From contig JBBITL010000140.1 in assembly GCA_037440765.1 (NCBI GenBank), positions 1-7,281 of the forward strand: 7,281 nt of DNA. Reading direction: 5' to 3'. Below are positions 1 through 5,652 of this stretch, piece after piece. The first letter of the stretch is position 1; each line of letters begins with the position of its first letter. The notes below the pieces were generated by a model. The model saw only the letters and a program-made list of their open reading frames with translations, was not told where the DNA came from and searched no databases. The stretch is from DTKY01 sp037440765 (GTDB taxonomy: Bacteria; Acidobacteriota; Terriglobia; Bryobacterales; Bryobacteraceae). Both the position numbers and the translations under genes were made by a program.

Positions 1-1860
1 ATAGAACGACCCCACGCCAGCGCGAACCACCGTGTGATCGTCAAGCAGGTAAGCGACACCGAGCCTCGCCGAGAACGCCAGGTTGGGAGACGGGATCGTG
101 CGAGTCCGCCAGTAAGTGGGATCGGAGTCCACCGGCGTAGGGAGCACAGCCTTGTCCCACCGCAGTCCGCCCTCCACCTGAAGCCGGCGCATGGCGCGCC
201 AGCTATCCTGAACGTAAACACTGAAGTCCCGGACTCGCTGCTTCCGGTCGGCCTGACCGAGCGACTGCCGGAACAGCGCGTAATTCCTTCCGTCGCCGGC
301 CAGATCGCGCGCGAATTCGGTCAGCCCGCCGTAATGATAGGCGCCCGCGGGCGTGTAGAGCTCGTCGATCCAGGTGGGACTCTCCGACCAGAATGCCCCA
401 AGCTGCAAGGTGTGAGCGCGCGCGACCGCCCGGAGGTGGTTGCCGATCTGGTTACGGTGCAGGTCGCGGAAGCTGGCCCGGTTCGGGTCCGCCGCTCCAA
501 GGGTCACGCCCGCCACCGTGACAGCCACCGCGCCGGTGGGCAGGCCGGGAGGCCTCCCGGAGCGCGACAGCCGCTCCCGGAAGCTCGCGATGGACAGCTC
601 ATTGACGCCGCCGCCAAAGGCGCTCGTCCAGCTGCCTTTCAACGAGCTGCTGCGGATGCCGAGCGCCGCCTGGCCCAGCACGCCGCCGTTGGGGGCCACG
701 GCCTCCGTCATGGGCCCCTCTGGCCAATTGTAGGAACTGTCACGGTATTGGAAACGGAACGCGCTGCCTTCCCCGTTAAAGTAGTCGAGTTTCCCCACCC
801 CCGCATAGGACCGCATGGACCTGGGCTCAATCACGTTCATCTGGCTTTGAACGAACTGCCGCGCGGCGGCGCACTGCGCCACGGTGGCCTTGCAGCTCGC
901 TGCGGCAATCGAGTCGCCGGTCACCAGCGGGCTGGTGATACGGTTCAGCGCCTGAGACTTGCTGTCCTGGGCCTCGAAGTTGGCGAAGAAGTGGAGCAGG
1001 TTCCGGATCACGGGTCCGCCCACGCTCACCCCCGGGTGGTGCTCCCTCGCGGCCAGGTTGCGCCCGAGTGCGAACACGCCGGCCGGGCTCCAGTTGGGGC
1101 TTCGGTAGTATTCATACACGGCCCCGTGAAAGACGTTGGTTCCACTGCGGGTGGCGACGTTGACGGCGCCGCCGATGGTGGCGCCCAACTGCGGCGGGTA
1201 CCCTGCCACGAGCACCTGGATGCTTTCCACGGAATCCTGGCTGATGCGCGTGTCAAGCCCGGGGCTCAAAGAGGACGCCGTGTTCTCGGTTGCCACTCCG
1301 TCGATCAGGATCGGATAGGTGGAGGCGTGGCCAGAGAACTCCAGCCGTCCCGACCGCGGGCTCGCCACTGCCGCCGGCGCCAGCCGGATGAACGCCTCCG
1401 GCCGCCTCCCCCTGGCTGGCAGGTCGTCAATGTGCGACCGCCCCAACACGATCGAGGGTCCGGTCATTGGGCCGCCAGGACGGCGCACCAGCACCTGCCC
1501 CTCCTCTTCAGCGTCTTCCTCGGGCTCCTCGGACAGGAGGATGTCGAAGGTCACGGGCCTGCCTGCGGGAACCTCCAGATCTCCAGACTCCCAGCCGATG
1601 AATCCCCGCCGGGCGATCTCGATGCGATAGCCCCTGGCGGGGAACAGACCCGAGGCGTCGAATACTCCGTCAATGCTGGTCTCCAGGGCGCGGCGGAGGC
1701 CGAGGGCGGCGTTACTGAGGATCACTTCGGCGCCGGGCAATCCCTCGCCGTAGGGATCGCGAACCACTCCGCTCACCGCGCCCGTGCCCGCCGCCGTCTG
1801 TGCCGATGCGCCGCCGCTCAGCAGAATCGACAGAGTAGCCAGCGTAAGCAAAGATCGCAT
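1..1860 (-). CDS. TonB-dependent receptor with carboxypeptidase-regulatory domain, Oar-like (partial, 3' end outside window)
   Basis: This is the first 620 codons of an outer-membrane receptor. The frame is open from the ATG at 1860 to position 1 with no stop, so the C-terminus lies beyond the left edge. Residues 1-20 look like a Sec signal peptide ending in ASA before QT. Residues about 28-110 form a carboxypeptidase-regulatory-like beta sandwich (GAVSGVVRDPYGEGLPGAEV). A short acidic linker follows at about 111-120, then a plug-like region with IDDLPARGR, ILIDGV and GGAVNVATRSGTN, the last entering the barrel with FHGAVYEYYR. Proteins of this type in Acidobacteriota usually have about 1000-1200 residues, so a little over half is seen. 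By family, it would import a large substrate, often a glycan fragment, using TonB energy; the actual substrate cannot be told. The gene follows the oxidoreductase on the same strand after 127 bases and could be co-transcribed with it. The family call is firm; the ligand is unknown. Confidence 0.9.
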   Translation of the reverse strand, partial: MRSLLTLATLSILLSGGASAQTAAGTGAVSGVVRDPYGEGLPGAEVILSNAALGLRRALETSIDGVFDASGLFPARGYRIEIARRGFIGWESGDLEVPAGRPVTFDILLSEEPEEDAEEEGQVLVRRPGGPMTGPSIVLGRSHIDDLPARGRRPEAFIRLAPAAVASPRSGRLEFSGHASTYPILIDGVATENTASSLSPGLDTRISQDSVESIQVLVAGYPPQLGATIGGAVNVATRSGTNVFHGAVYEYYRSPNWSPAGVFALGRNLAAREHHPGVSVGGPVIRNLLHFFANFEAQDSKSQALNRITSPLVTGDSIAAASCKATVAQCAAARQFVQSQMNVIEPRSMRSYAGVGKLDYFNGEGSAFRFQYRDSSYNWPEGPMTEAVAPNGGVLGQAALGIRSSSLKGSWTSAFGGGVNELSIASFRERLSRSGRPPGLPTGAVAVTVAGVTLGAADPNRASFRDLHRNQIGNHLRAVARAHTLQLGAFWSESPTWIDELYTPAGAYHYGGLTEFARDLAGDGRNYALFRQSLGQADRKQRVRDFSVYVQDSWRAMRRLQVEGGLRWDKAVLPTPVDSDPTYWRTRTIPSPNLAFSARLGVAYLLDDHTVVRAGVGSFY

Positions 1861-1867
1861 GCGTAAT

Positions 1868-1873
1868 CACCTC
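1868..1873 (-). promoter_or_regulatory. Ribosome binding site of the TonB-dependent receptor gene
   Basis: On the minus strand GAGGTG stands seven bases before the ATG at 1860. It is a good Shine-Dalgarno match at normal spacing and supports that start, as does the signal peptide that begins right after it. Confidence 0.75.
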
Positions 1874-1943
1874 GAAAAGACGGATCAGATAGACGTGACA
1901 GCCACGCGGCTCGTTTCCCTGGGACGCCACGCTCTCCCTATCT

Positions 1944-1987
1944 TCACGTGGAACCGCCGGCCGCCGCAACGTGACCGGCCAGGCCGG
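1944..1987 (-). other. Inverted repeats downstream of the oxidoreductase stop (possible weak hairpins)
   Basis: Two small symmetric structures lie just after the oxidoreductase stop. CCGG-CCAGG-CCGG occupies 1975-1987, and the arms TCACGT (1944-1949) and ACGTGA (1969-1974) are separated by 19 bases. Neither is followed by a run of T on the minus strand, so this is not a classical intrinsic terminator. They could slow transcription, stabilise the 3' end of the oxidoreductase message, or be chance symmetry in GC-rich DNA. No convincing promoter for the receptor gene was seen in the rest of this gap. Confidence 0.3.
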
Positions 1988-3292
1988 CTAGATGAACTTG
2001 TACCGGCCCGGCACGGGCAGCGGCGCCGCCTCCATGGCCAGACCGTAGTCGAACGCCTTGGGTTGCAAGTCCTGCCTGGAGTTCAGAATCATGTCCCAGG
2101 TGACCTCGATCCCCGAGTAGGCGGCCTCGCGAGCCATGATCGCTGTCAGCGTGCTCTCGGCGATCCGCATCCCCTGGTTCTGGTACGGCCCGTCGCCGCG
2201 GATGCTGCGTACCAGGTCTATGTGCTCCTGGACCAGCGGGTCCATGCCCTTGGACCCCATATCCCTGCCGTTGCTCCTCCCCCTGGTGCCGACGAAAAGG
2301 TCGGCGACGCGGTTGAAGGACACCTTGGCCGGATACTGCCGGCAGTGACTGCTCCAGCGCACGCCGTTCGGGTAGATGAAGTCCGCGGCCAGGTGGTCGT
2401 AGATGTTGCCGTACAGTTCTTCTCTCGGGCGCCAGGCTGCGCCCCCTGAGGCCACCACGCGCTCCGGGTGCGTCCCCATGACCCAGTTGCAGAAGTTGAT
2501 GCCGTGGACGTGCTGCTCGACGATCTGGTCCCCGCACAGCCACAGAAAGGAGTACCAGTTGCGGTGCTGCCACTCCATGTCGCCCCATCTCGGGTCGCGG
2601 GCCTTGACGTGCAGGACGGGACCGCTCAGGTAGTCGCTGTACAACGCCACCACCTCGCCGATAGCGCCGTCCCGGATTCTGGCTACAGTCTCGATGCACT
2701 CGCGCTGCGCCATCCACTGCGTGCCGGCGACCACCGTGAGCTTCTTCTCTTCCGCGCGCCTGGCGGCGGACATGAAGCGCCGGACGCCGGCGGGGTCGGT
2801 GGCAATGGGCTTCTCGGCGAAGACGTGCTTGCCGGCGTCGATAGCGGCCTCGAAATGCTGCGGCCGGTAGCCGGGCGGTGTCGCCAGCAGCACGATGTCC
2901 ACGCCGGAGGAGACCAGCTTCCTGAAGGAGTCGAAGCCCACCAGTTGCAGGTCCGGAGCAACGTTGATCCGCCTGGCCACGGATTCAGCCACTTCGGCGG
3001 CGGGCCGGTCCATGAACGCCGCCGCGCTCTTGACGTTGTTCAGGATGTATTGGGGGTCGCGCAGGCGCCTCAGCGAATCGGTCTGCCTGTCCTCGAAAAC
3101 GTCGGCCACCGCAGCCAGTTCCACGTTGGGGTCGGCGGTAAGCAGATTGACCGCGGCCGCGGTTCCCCTCCCCCCGCACCCTACCAGGCCGGCCCGCAGC
3201 CTCTCGCGGCTCGCGCCAGGCGCCGTCTGCGACTTCAGAATGGCGAAGCTTGAAGCTCCGCCCAAAAGCGACCTTCGGGACAGACTTGCCAC
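1988..3292 (-). CDS. Gfo/Idh/MocA family oxidoreductase with twin-arginine signal
   Basis: This 434-residue protein is an NAD(P)-dependent oxidoreductase of the Gfo/Idh/MocA family, which acts on sugars, inositols and related compounds. The N-terminus SRRSLLGGASS (residues 5-15) is a twin-arginine signal, so the enzyme is probably exported folded with its cofactor. The Rossmann dinucleotide loop GLVGCGGRG is at 35-43. The family EKP motif is at 160-162, with the catalytic-type lysine at 161. The C-terminal domain carries GDQIVEQHVHGINFCNW at 254-270, the conserved GDxxxEQHVH signature in which Asp255, His261 and His263 are likely active-site residues. The length is normal for exported members of the family. 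The start is GTG at 3292, chosen because AAAGGAAGGG lies just upstream and the Tat signal follows directly. Its neighbours are cysE upstream and a TonB-dependent receptor downstream; pairing with a receptor fits periplasmic carbohydrate use, which is inference. The substrate is unknown. Confidence 0.92.
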   Translation of the reverse strand: MASLSRRSLLGGASSFAILKSQTAPGASRERLRAGLVGCGGRGTAAAVNLLTADPNVELAAVADVFEDRQTDSLRRLRDPQYILNNVKSAAAFMDRPAAEVAESVARRINVAPDLQLVGFDSFRKLVSSGVDIVLLATPPGYRPQHFEAAIDAGKHVFAEKPIATDPAGVRRFMSAARRAEEKKLTVVAGTQWMAQRECIETVARIRDGAIGEVVALYSDYLSGPVLHVKARDPRWGDMEWQHRNWYSFLWLCGDQIVEQHVHGINFCNWVMGTHPERVVASGGAAWRPREELYGNIYDHLAADFIYPNGVRWSSHCRQYPAKVSFNRVADLFVGTRGRSNGRDMGSKGMDPLVQEHIDLVRSIRGDGPYQNQGMRIAESTLTAIMAREAAYSGIEVTWDMILNSRQDLQPKAFDYGLAMEAAPLPVPGRYKFI

Positions 3293-3296
3293 GGTG

Positions 3297-3306
3297 CCCT
3301 TCCTTT
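3297..3306 (-). promoter_or_regulatory. Ribosome binding site fixing the GTG start of the oxidoreductase
   Basis: AAAGGAAGGG on the minus strand ends four bases before the GTG at 3292. This strong purine-rich Shine-Dalgarno sequence supports the unusual GTG start. Confidence 0.7.
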
Positions 3307-3316
3307 CCGAGACTCA

Positions 3317-3346
3317 AGAATGCGCGCACCCGGCCGGCCGTGTCAA
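3317..3346 (-). promoter_or_regulatory. Candidate sigma-70 type promoter of the oxidoreductase
   Basis: On the minus strand a perfect TTGACA (3341-3346) lies 18 bases from CATTCT (3317-3322), which matches only three of the six -10 positions. The site sits inside the 70-base gap between cysE and the oxidoreductase, at a suitable distance from the GTG start. The -35 box is exact but the -10 box is poor, so the call is tentative. If real, the oxidoreductase and receptor would form a unit separate from cysE. Confidence 0.35.
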
Positions 3347-3362
3347 CAGCCGGTGGCGGGGG

Positions 3363-4028
3363 CTAGTCCGGCCCGGGCCCGGTCCCCGCATTCATCGCGG
3401 ACCGCAACTGCGCCTCCAGTTGCTCCACGCGCCTGGTCAGATCCTCTATGGCCTGGCCCTCAGGGTCGGGGAGGCGGCCGTGCTCCAGGACGTTGTCCTC
3501 GGTCACATCCTGGCCACGCACTCGCACCACGCGGCCGGGAATCCCCACCACGGTGGAGTGGTCCGGCACGGGGTGCACCACCACCGAGCCGGCGCCGATC
3601 TTCACGTGGTCGCCGATCTTGATGCTGCCCAGAACCTTAGCCCCTGTTCCGATCACGATGTGGTTGCCCAGCGTCGGGTGCCGCTTGCCCTTCTCCTTGC
3701 CTGTCCCGCCCAGCGTGACGCCCTGGTAGAGCAGGACGTCGTCGCCGATCTCGGCCGTCTCGCCTATGACTACCCCCATGCCGTGATCGATGAAGAACCG
3801 GCGGCCGATCTTCGCGCCGGGGTGAATTTCGATTCCCGTGAGCGTGCGGCTTAACTGGGAGATGACGCGAGCCAGGACCGGCCACCCCCCGCGGTACAGC
3901 CTGTGCGCCAGGCGGTGGAGCAGGATGGCGTGGAAGCCGGGGTAGCAGAAAAAGATCTCCAGAACGCTCCTGGCGGCGGGATCCTCGCGAAAAATCGTGT
4001 CGATTTGCTCCCTGATCGTGTTGAACAT
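3363..4028 (-). CDS. cysE: Serine O-acetyltransferase, EpsC/Bacillus type
   Basis: This cytoplasmic enzyme transfers acetyl from acetyl-CoA to L-serine, giving O-acetylserine, the first step of cysteine synthesis. From the ATG at 4028 the protein has 221 residues, the length of the short Bacillus-type group and without the long N-terminal domain of the E. coli enzyme. Its start, MFNTIREQID...FREDPAA, lines up with the usual start of that group. A TTG at 4049 would add seven residues and has no better ribosome site, so the ATG is preferred. The left-handed beta-helix hexapeptide repeats begin at about residue 66 with IEIHPGAKIG. The active-site stretch IDHGMGVVIGET has its catalytic histidine at 82, and GVTLGGTGKEKGKRHPT follows at 103-119. 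IKIGAGSVV and TVVGIPGRVV complete the fold. The position of E. coli Asp143 is Glu67 here, as in the Bacillus group. The last 30 residues contain a short heptad-like segment (IEDLTRRVEQLEAQL). It is divergent from nuoA. Confidence 0.95.
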   Translation of the reverse strand: MFNTIREQIDTIFREDPAARSVLEIFFCYPGFHAILLHRLAHRLYRGGWPVLARVISQLSRTLTGIEIHPGAKIGRRFFIDHGMGVVIGETAEIGDDVLLYQGVTLGGTGKEKGKRHPTLGNHIVIGTGAKVLGSIKIGDHVKIGAGSVVVHPVPDHSTVVGIPGRVVRVRGQDVTEDNVLEHGRLPDPEGQAIEDLTRRVEQLEAQLRSAMNAGTGPGPD

Positions 4029-4070
4029 CTTGAGCTTATTATCCCTCAAGGCGCCGGCCCGCCCCGGCGC
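4029..4070. repeat. Two adjacent perfect inverted repeats in the cysE/nuoA divergent region
   Basis: The first repeat is CTTGAG (4029-4034) and CTCAAG (4045-4050) around ten AT-richer bases. The second is GCGCCGG (4051-4057) and CCGGCGC (4064-4070) around CCCGCC. They lie back to back and fill nearly all the space between the cysE ATG and the nuoA -10 box. On the minus strand the first loop contains GATAAT, a five-of-six match to a -10 box for cysE. Placed this way, the repeats could be operators or leader hairpins. If cysE really starts at the TTG at 4049, the first repeat lies within its coding sequence. No known regulator site was recognised. Confidence 0.4.
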
Positions 4071-4078
4071 GTGCGTGA

Positions 4079-4084
4079 TATATT
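4079..4084 (+). promoter_or_regulatory. Candidate -10 box of nuoA
   Basis: TATATT matches five of six positions of the sigma-70 -10 consensus and ends nine bases before the nuoA ATG. No -35 box was seen at 16-18 bases upstream, where the sequence is GC-rich. If used, transcription would begin only a few bases before the ATG, so the message would be nearly leaderless. This fits the weak Shine-Dalgarno sequence (TAGG) before the start. Confidence 0.35.
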
Positions 4085-4093
4085 GTAGGTTCT

Positions 4094-4450
4094 ATGCCGG
4101 ACGGGTATCTGCCGATCTTCATCTACCTGGTCTGCGCCATCCTGTTCCCGATCGTCCTGCTGATGCTGGCCAGGCTGGTGAGGCCGTCGGCGCCATCGAG
4201 GGTGAAGGCCGAAACCTACGAGTGCGGCATACAGGCGGTCTCCGATTCGCGCGGACGCTACACCGTGCGGTTCTACATTATCGCCATCCTCTTCGTGATC
4301 TTCGAACTGGAGACGATCTTCCTGTACCCCTGGGCGGTGAGATACCAGAAGCTCGCCTGGTTCGGCGTGGCCGAAGTGGCTGTCTTCCTGCTCATCCTGA
4401 TTGTGGGCTACATCTGGGCTTACAAGAAGGGCGCTCTGGAATGGGTCTGA
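4094..4450 (+). CDS. nuoA: NADH-quinone oxidoreductase subunit A
   Basis: This 118-residue protein is the small membrane subunit A (ND3 homologue) of respiratory complex I, which couples NADH oxidation to quinone reduction and proton pumping in the inner membrane. It has the family's length and three membrane helices, at about 6-28, 60-80 and 86-109. The loop after helix 1 carries the conserved YECG at 42-45; Cys44 corresponds to the ND3 cysteine involved in the active/deactive transition. Helix 2 has the family motif RFYIIAILFVIFELETIFLYPW at 59-80. Most homologues have FDxE where this protein has FELE, so the conserved aspartate is replaced by Glu71, a conservative change. The frame is blocked by a stop at 4076, and the only sensible start is the ATG at 4094. 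The gene is not followed by nuoB but by an alanyl-tRNA editing gene 31 bases downstream, and is divergent from cysE. The rest of complex I must be encoded elsewhere. Confidence 0.95.
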   Translation: MPDGYLPIFIYLVCAILFPIVLLMLARLVRPSAPSRVKAETYECGIQAVSDSRGRYTVRFYIIAILFVIFELETIFLYPWAVRYQKLAWFGVAEVAVFLLILIVGYIWAYKKGALEWV

Positions 4451-4469
4451 GGGCGGAGCCCGGCCGCCC
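4451..4469 (+). other. GC-rich hairpin between nuoA and the tRNA-editing gene
   Basis: GGGCGG (4451-4456) and CCGCCC (4464-4469) are perfect inverted arms around seven bases, starting right after the nuoA stop codon. No T run follows, so it is not a standard intrinsic terminator. The only Shine-Dalgarno-like bases before the next gene (GGAG at 4455-4458) are partly inside the stem and about 23 bases from the ATG. The hairpin may therefore reduce or couple translation of the downstream gene. Confidence 0.35.
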
Positions 4470-4481
4470 CGCCGGCGCCTG

Positions 4482-5648
4482 ATGATCACCACGCGCCTGT
4501 ACGACCAGGACCCCTACCTTACGGAGTTTCCCGCACGCATCGTGGACCGCGGCGATGACGGCCGCCGGATCTACCTTGACCGCACGGCCTTCTACCCCGC
4601 CTCCGGAGGGCAGCCTCACGACACAGGCGCCATCTCGGGCGTGCCGGTGGTGGAGGTGATCGACGAGGGCCGGCGGATTGCCCACCTGACGGCTTCTCCG
4701 GTCGAGGGGGTCGAGGCGGCCTGCCGCATCGATTGGGAGCGCCGCTTCGATCACATGCAGCAGCACACCGGCCAGCACCTGCTCTCGGCCGTGCTGCTGG
4801 AGCTGTGCGGCGCCGCTACCGTTAGCTTTCATTTGGGGGCCGAGGTCTCCACCATCGAGCTCGCCGTGGACGCTCTCCGGCCTGAACAATTGCTGGCTGC
4901 CGAGGAGCGGGCCAACCATCACGTCACCGGCAACCGCCCCGTGACCGCCGCCTACGAAGCGGCATCAGAGGCGACGGACCTGAGGAGGCCCTCCGGCCGC
5001 GAAGGCGTGCTGAGGATTGTGTCCATTGAGGGACTCGACCGCAGCGCCTGCGGCGGAACGCACGTGCGCGCCACCGGGGAGATAGGTCCGATGCTGCTCC
5101 GGAAGCAGGAGAGGATCCGGGGCAATGTGCGCCTGGAGTTCCTGTGCGGCATGCGGGCTGTGCGCCGCGCCCGCCAGGATTTCGACGCGCTGGCCAGCAT
5201 CGCCCGGACCTTTTCCTCAACCCTGGACGATGCGCCGGCGCTCGCCGGCGCCCAGCGCGACGCGCTTCGGTCCGCCCGCAAGGAGTGCCGGCGCCTGGAG
5301 GGCGAGCTGGCGCTCCTCCGCGGCCGGCAGATGTACGGCTCCACCGAACCGGACGGCAGCGGCGTGCGCCGTGCGGTGGAGCGCCGGGCGTCTGGCGCGG
5401 TGGACGAGGAACTGCGGACGCTGGCGCAGGGCTTCACAGCCCAGCCCAAGGCGATGCTGGTCGCCGCCATCGAGGACCCGCCCGCGGTCCTGGTGGCGGT
5501 TTCACAGGATCTGAGACTCGACGCCGCCGCCATATTGAAACCGCTGCTGGCCAAACACGGCGGCCGCGGCGGCGGCACCGCGCGCCTCGCCCAGGGAAGC
5601 CTCCCATCCAGGCAGGCGCTGGATGCCGTGTTGCTGGAGCTCGGCTGA
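4482..5648 (+). CDS. Free-standing alanyl-tRNA editing protein (AlaX-L type, with DHHA1 domain)
   Basis: This 388-residue protein resembles the editing and C-terminal parts of alanyl-tRNA synthetase without its aminoacylation domain. Such AlaX proteins hydrolyse Ser- or Gly-tRNA-Ala in the cytoplasm. The N-terminal glycine-rich part has YPASGGQPHDTG at 38-49. The zinc site is complete: HTGQH gives His95 and His99, and CGGTH gives Cys190 and His194. SFHLGAEVSTIEL at 115-127 is another editing-domain signature. A charged, helical linker (about 225-300) leads to a DHHA1 domain whose GGRGGG loop is at 360-365, making this the long class. The ATG at 4482 begins the family-like MITTRLYDQDPYL. An in-frame ATG at 4401 would overlap nuoA by 50 bases and add 27 residues unlike the family. 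There is no close Shine-Dalgarno sequence, so translation may be coupled to nuoA. No frameshift or missing catalytic residue is visible. The exact specificity (Ser or Gly) is not decided by sequence alone. Confidence 0.92.
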   Translation: MITTRLYDQDPYLTEFPARIVDRGDDGRRIYLDRTAFYPASGGQPHDTGAISGVPVVEVIDEGRRIAHLTASPVEGVEAACRIDWERRFDHMQQHTGQHLLSAVLLELCGAATVSFHLGAEVSTIELAVDALRPEQLLAAEERANHHVTGNRPVTAAYEAASEATDLRRPSGREGVLRIVSIEGLDRSACGGTHVRATGEIGPMLLRKQERIRGNVRLEFLCGMRAVRRARQDFDALASIARTFSSTLDDAPALAGAQRDALRSARKECRRLEGELALLRGRQMYGSTEPDGSGVRRAVERRASGAVDEELRTLAQGFTAQPKAMLVAAIEDPPAVLVAVSQDLRLDAAAILKPLLAKHGGRGGGTARLAQGSLPSRQALDAVLLELG

Positions 5649-5652
5649 CTTC

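Noticed and set aside
34..1866. A 610-codon open frame on the plus strand across the receptor gene
   Set aside because: It lies antisense to the TonB-dependent receptor, which has a signal peptide, recognisable domains and a ribosome site. The plus-strand protein is rich in Arg, Pro, Gly and His with no domain, as expected for a shadow in GC-rich DNA.
1944..3253. Long open frames on both strands overlapping the oxidoreductase (minus 1944-2717; plus 2468-3253)
   Set aside because: Both are alternative-frame readings of the oxidoreductase gene, which has an uninterrupted, well conserved protein.
4029..4049. TTG start at 4049 for cysE
   Set aside because: It adds seven residues not typical of the family. 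The ATG at 4028 aligns with the start of Bacillus-type enzymes. It remains possible because neither start has a strong ribosome site.
4401..4481. Upstream ATG start at 4401 for the tRNA-editing protein
   Set aside because: It would overlap nuoA by 50 bases, and the added 27 residues do not look like the family. The ATG at 4482 gives the usual N-terminus.
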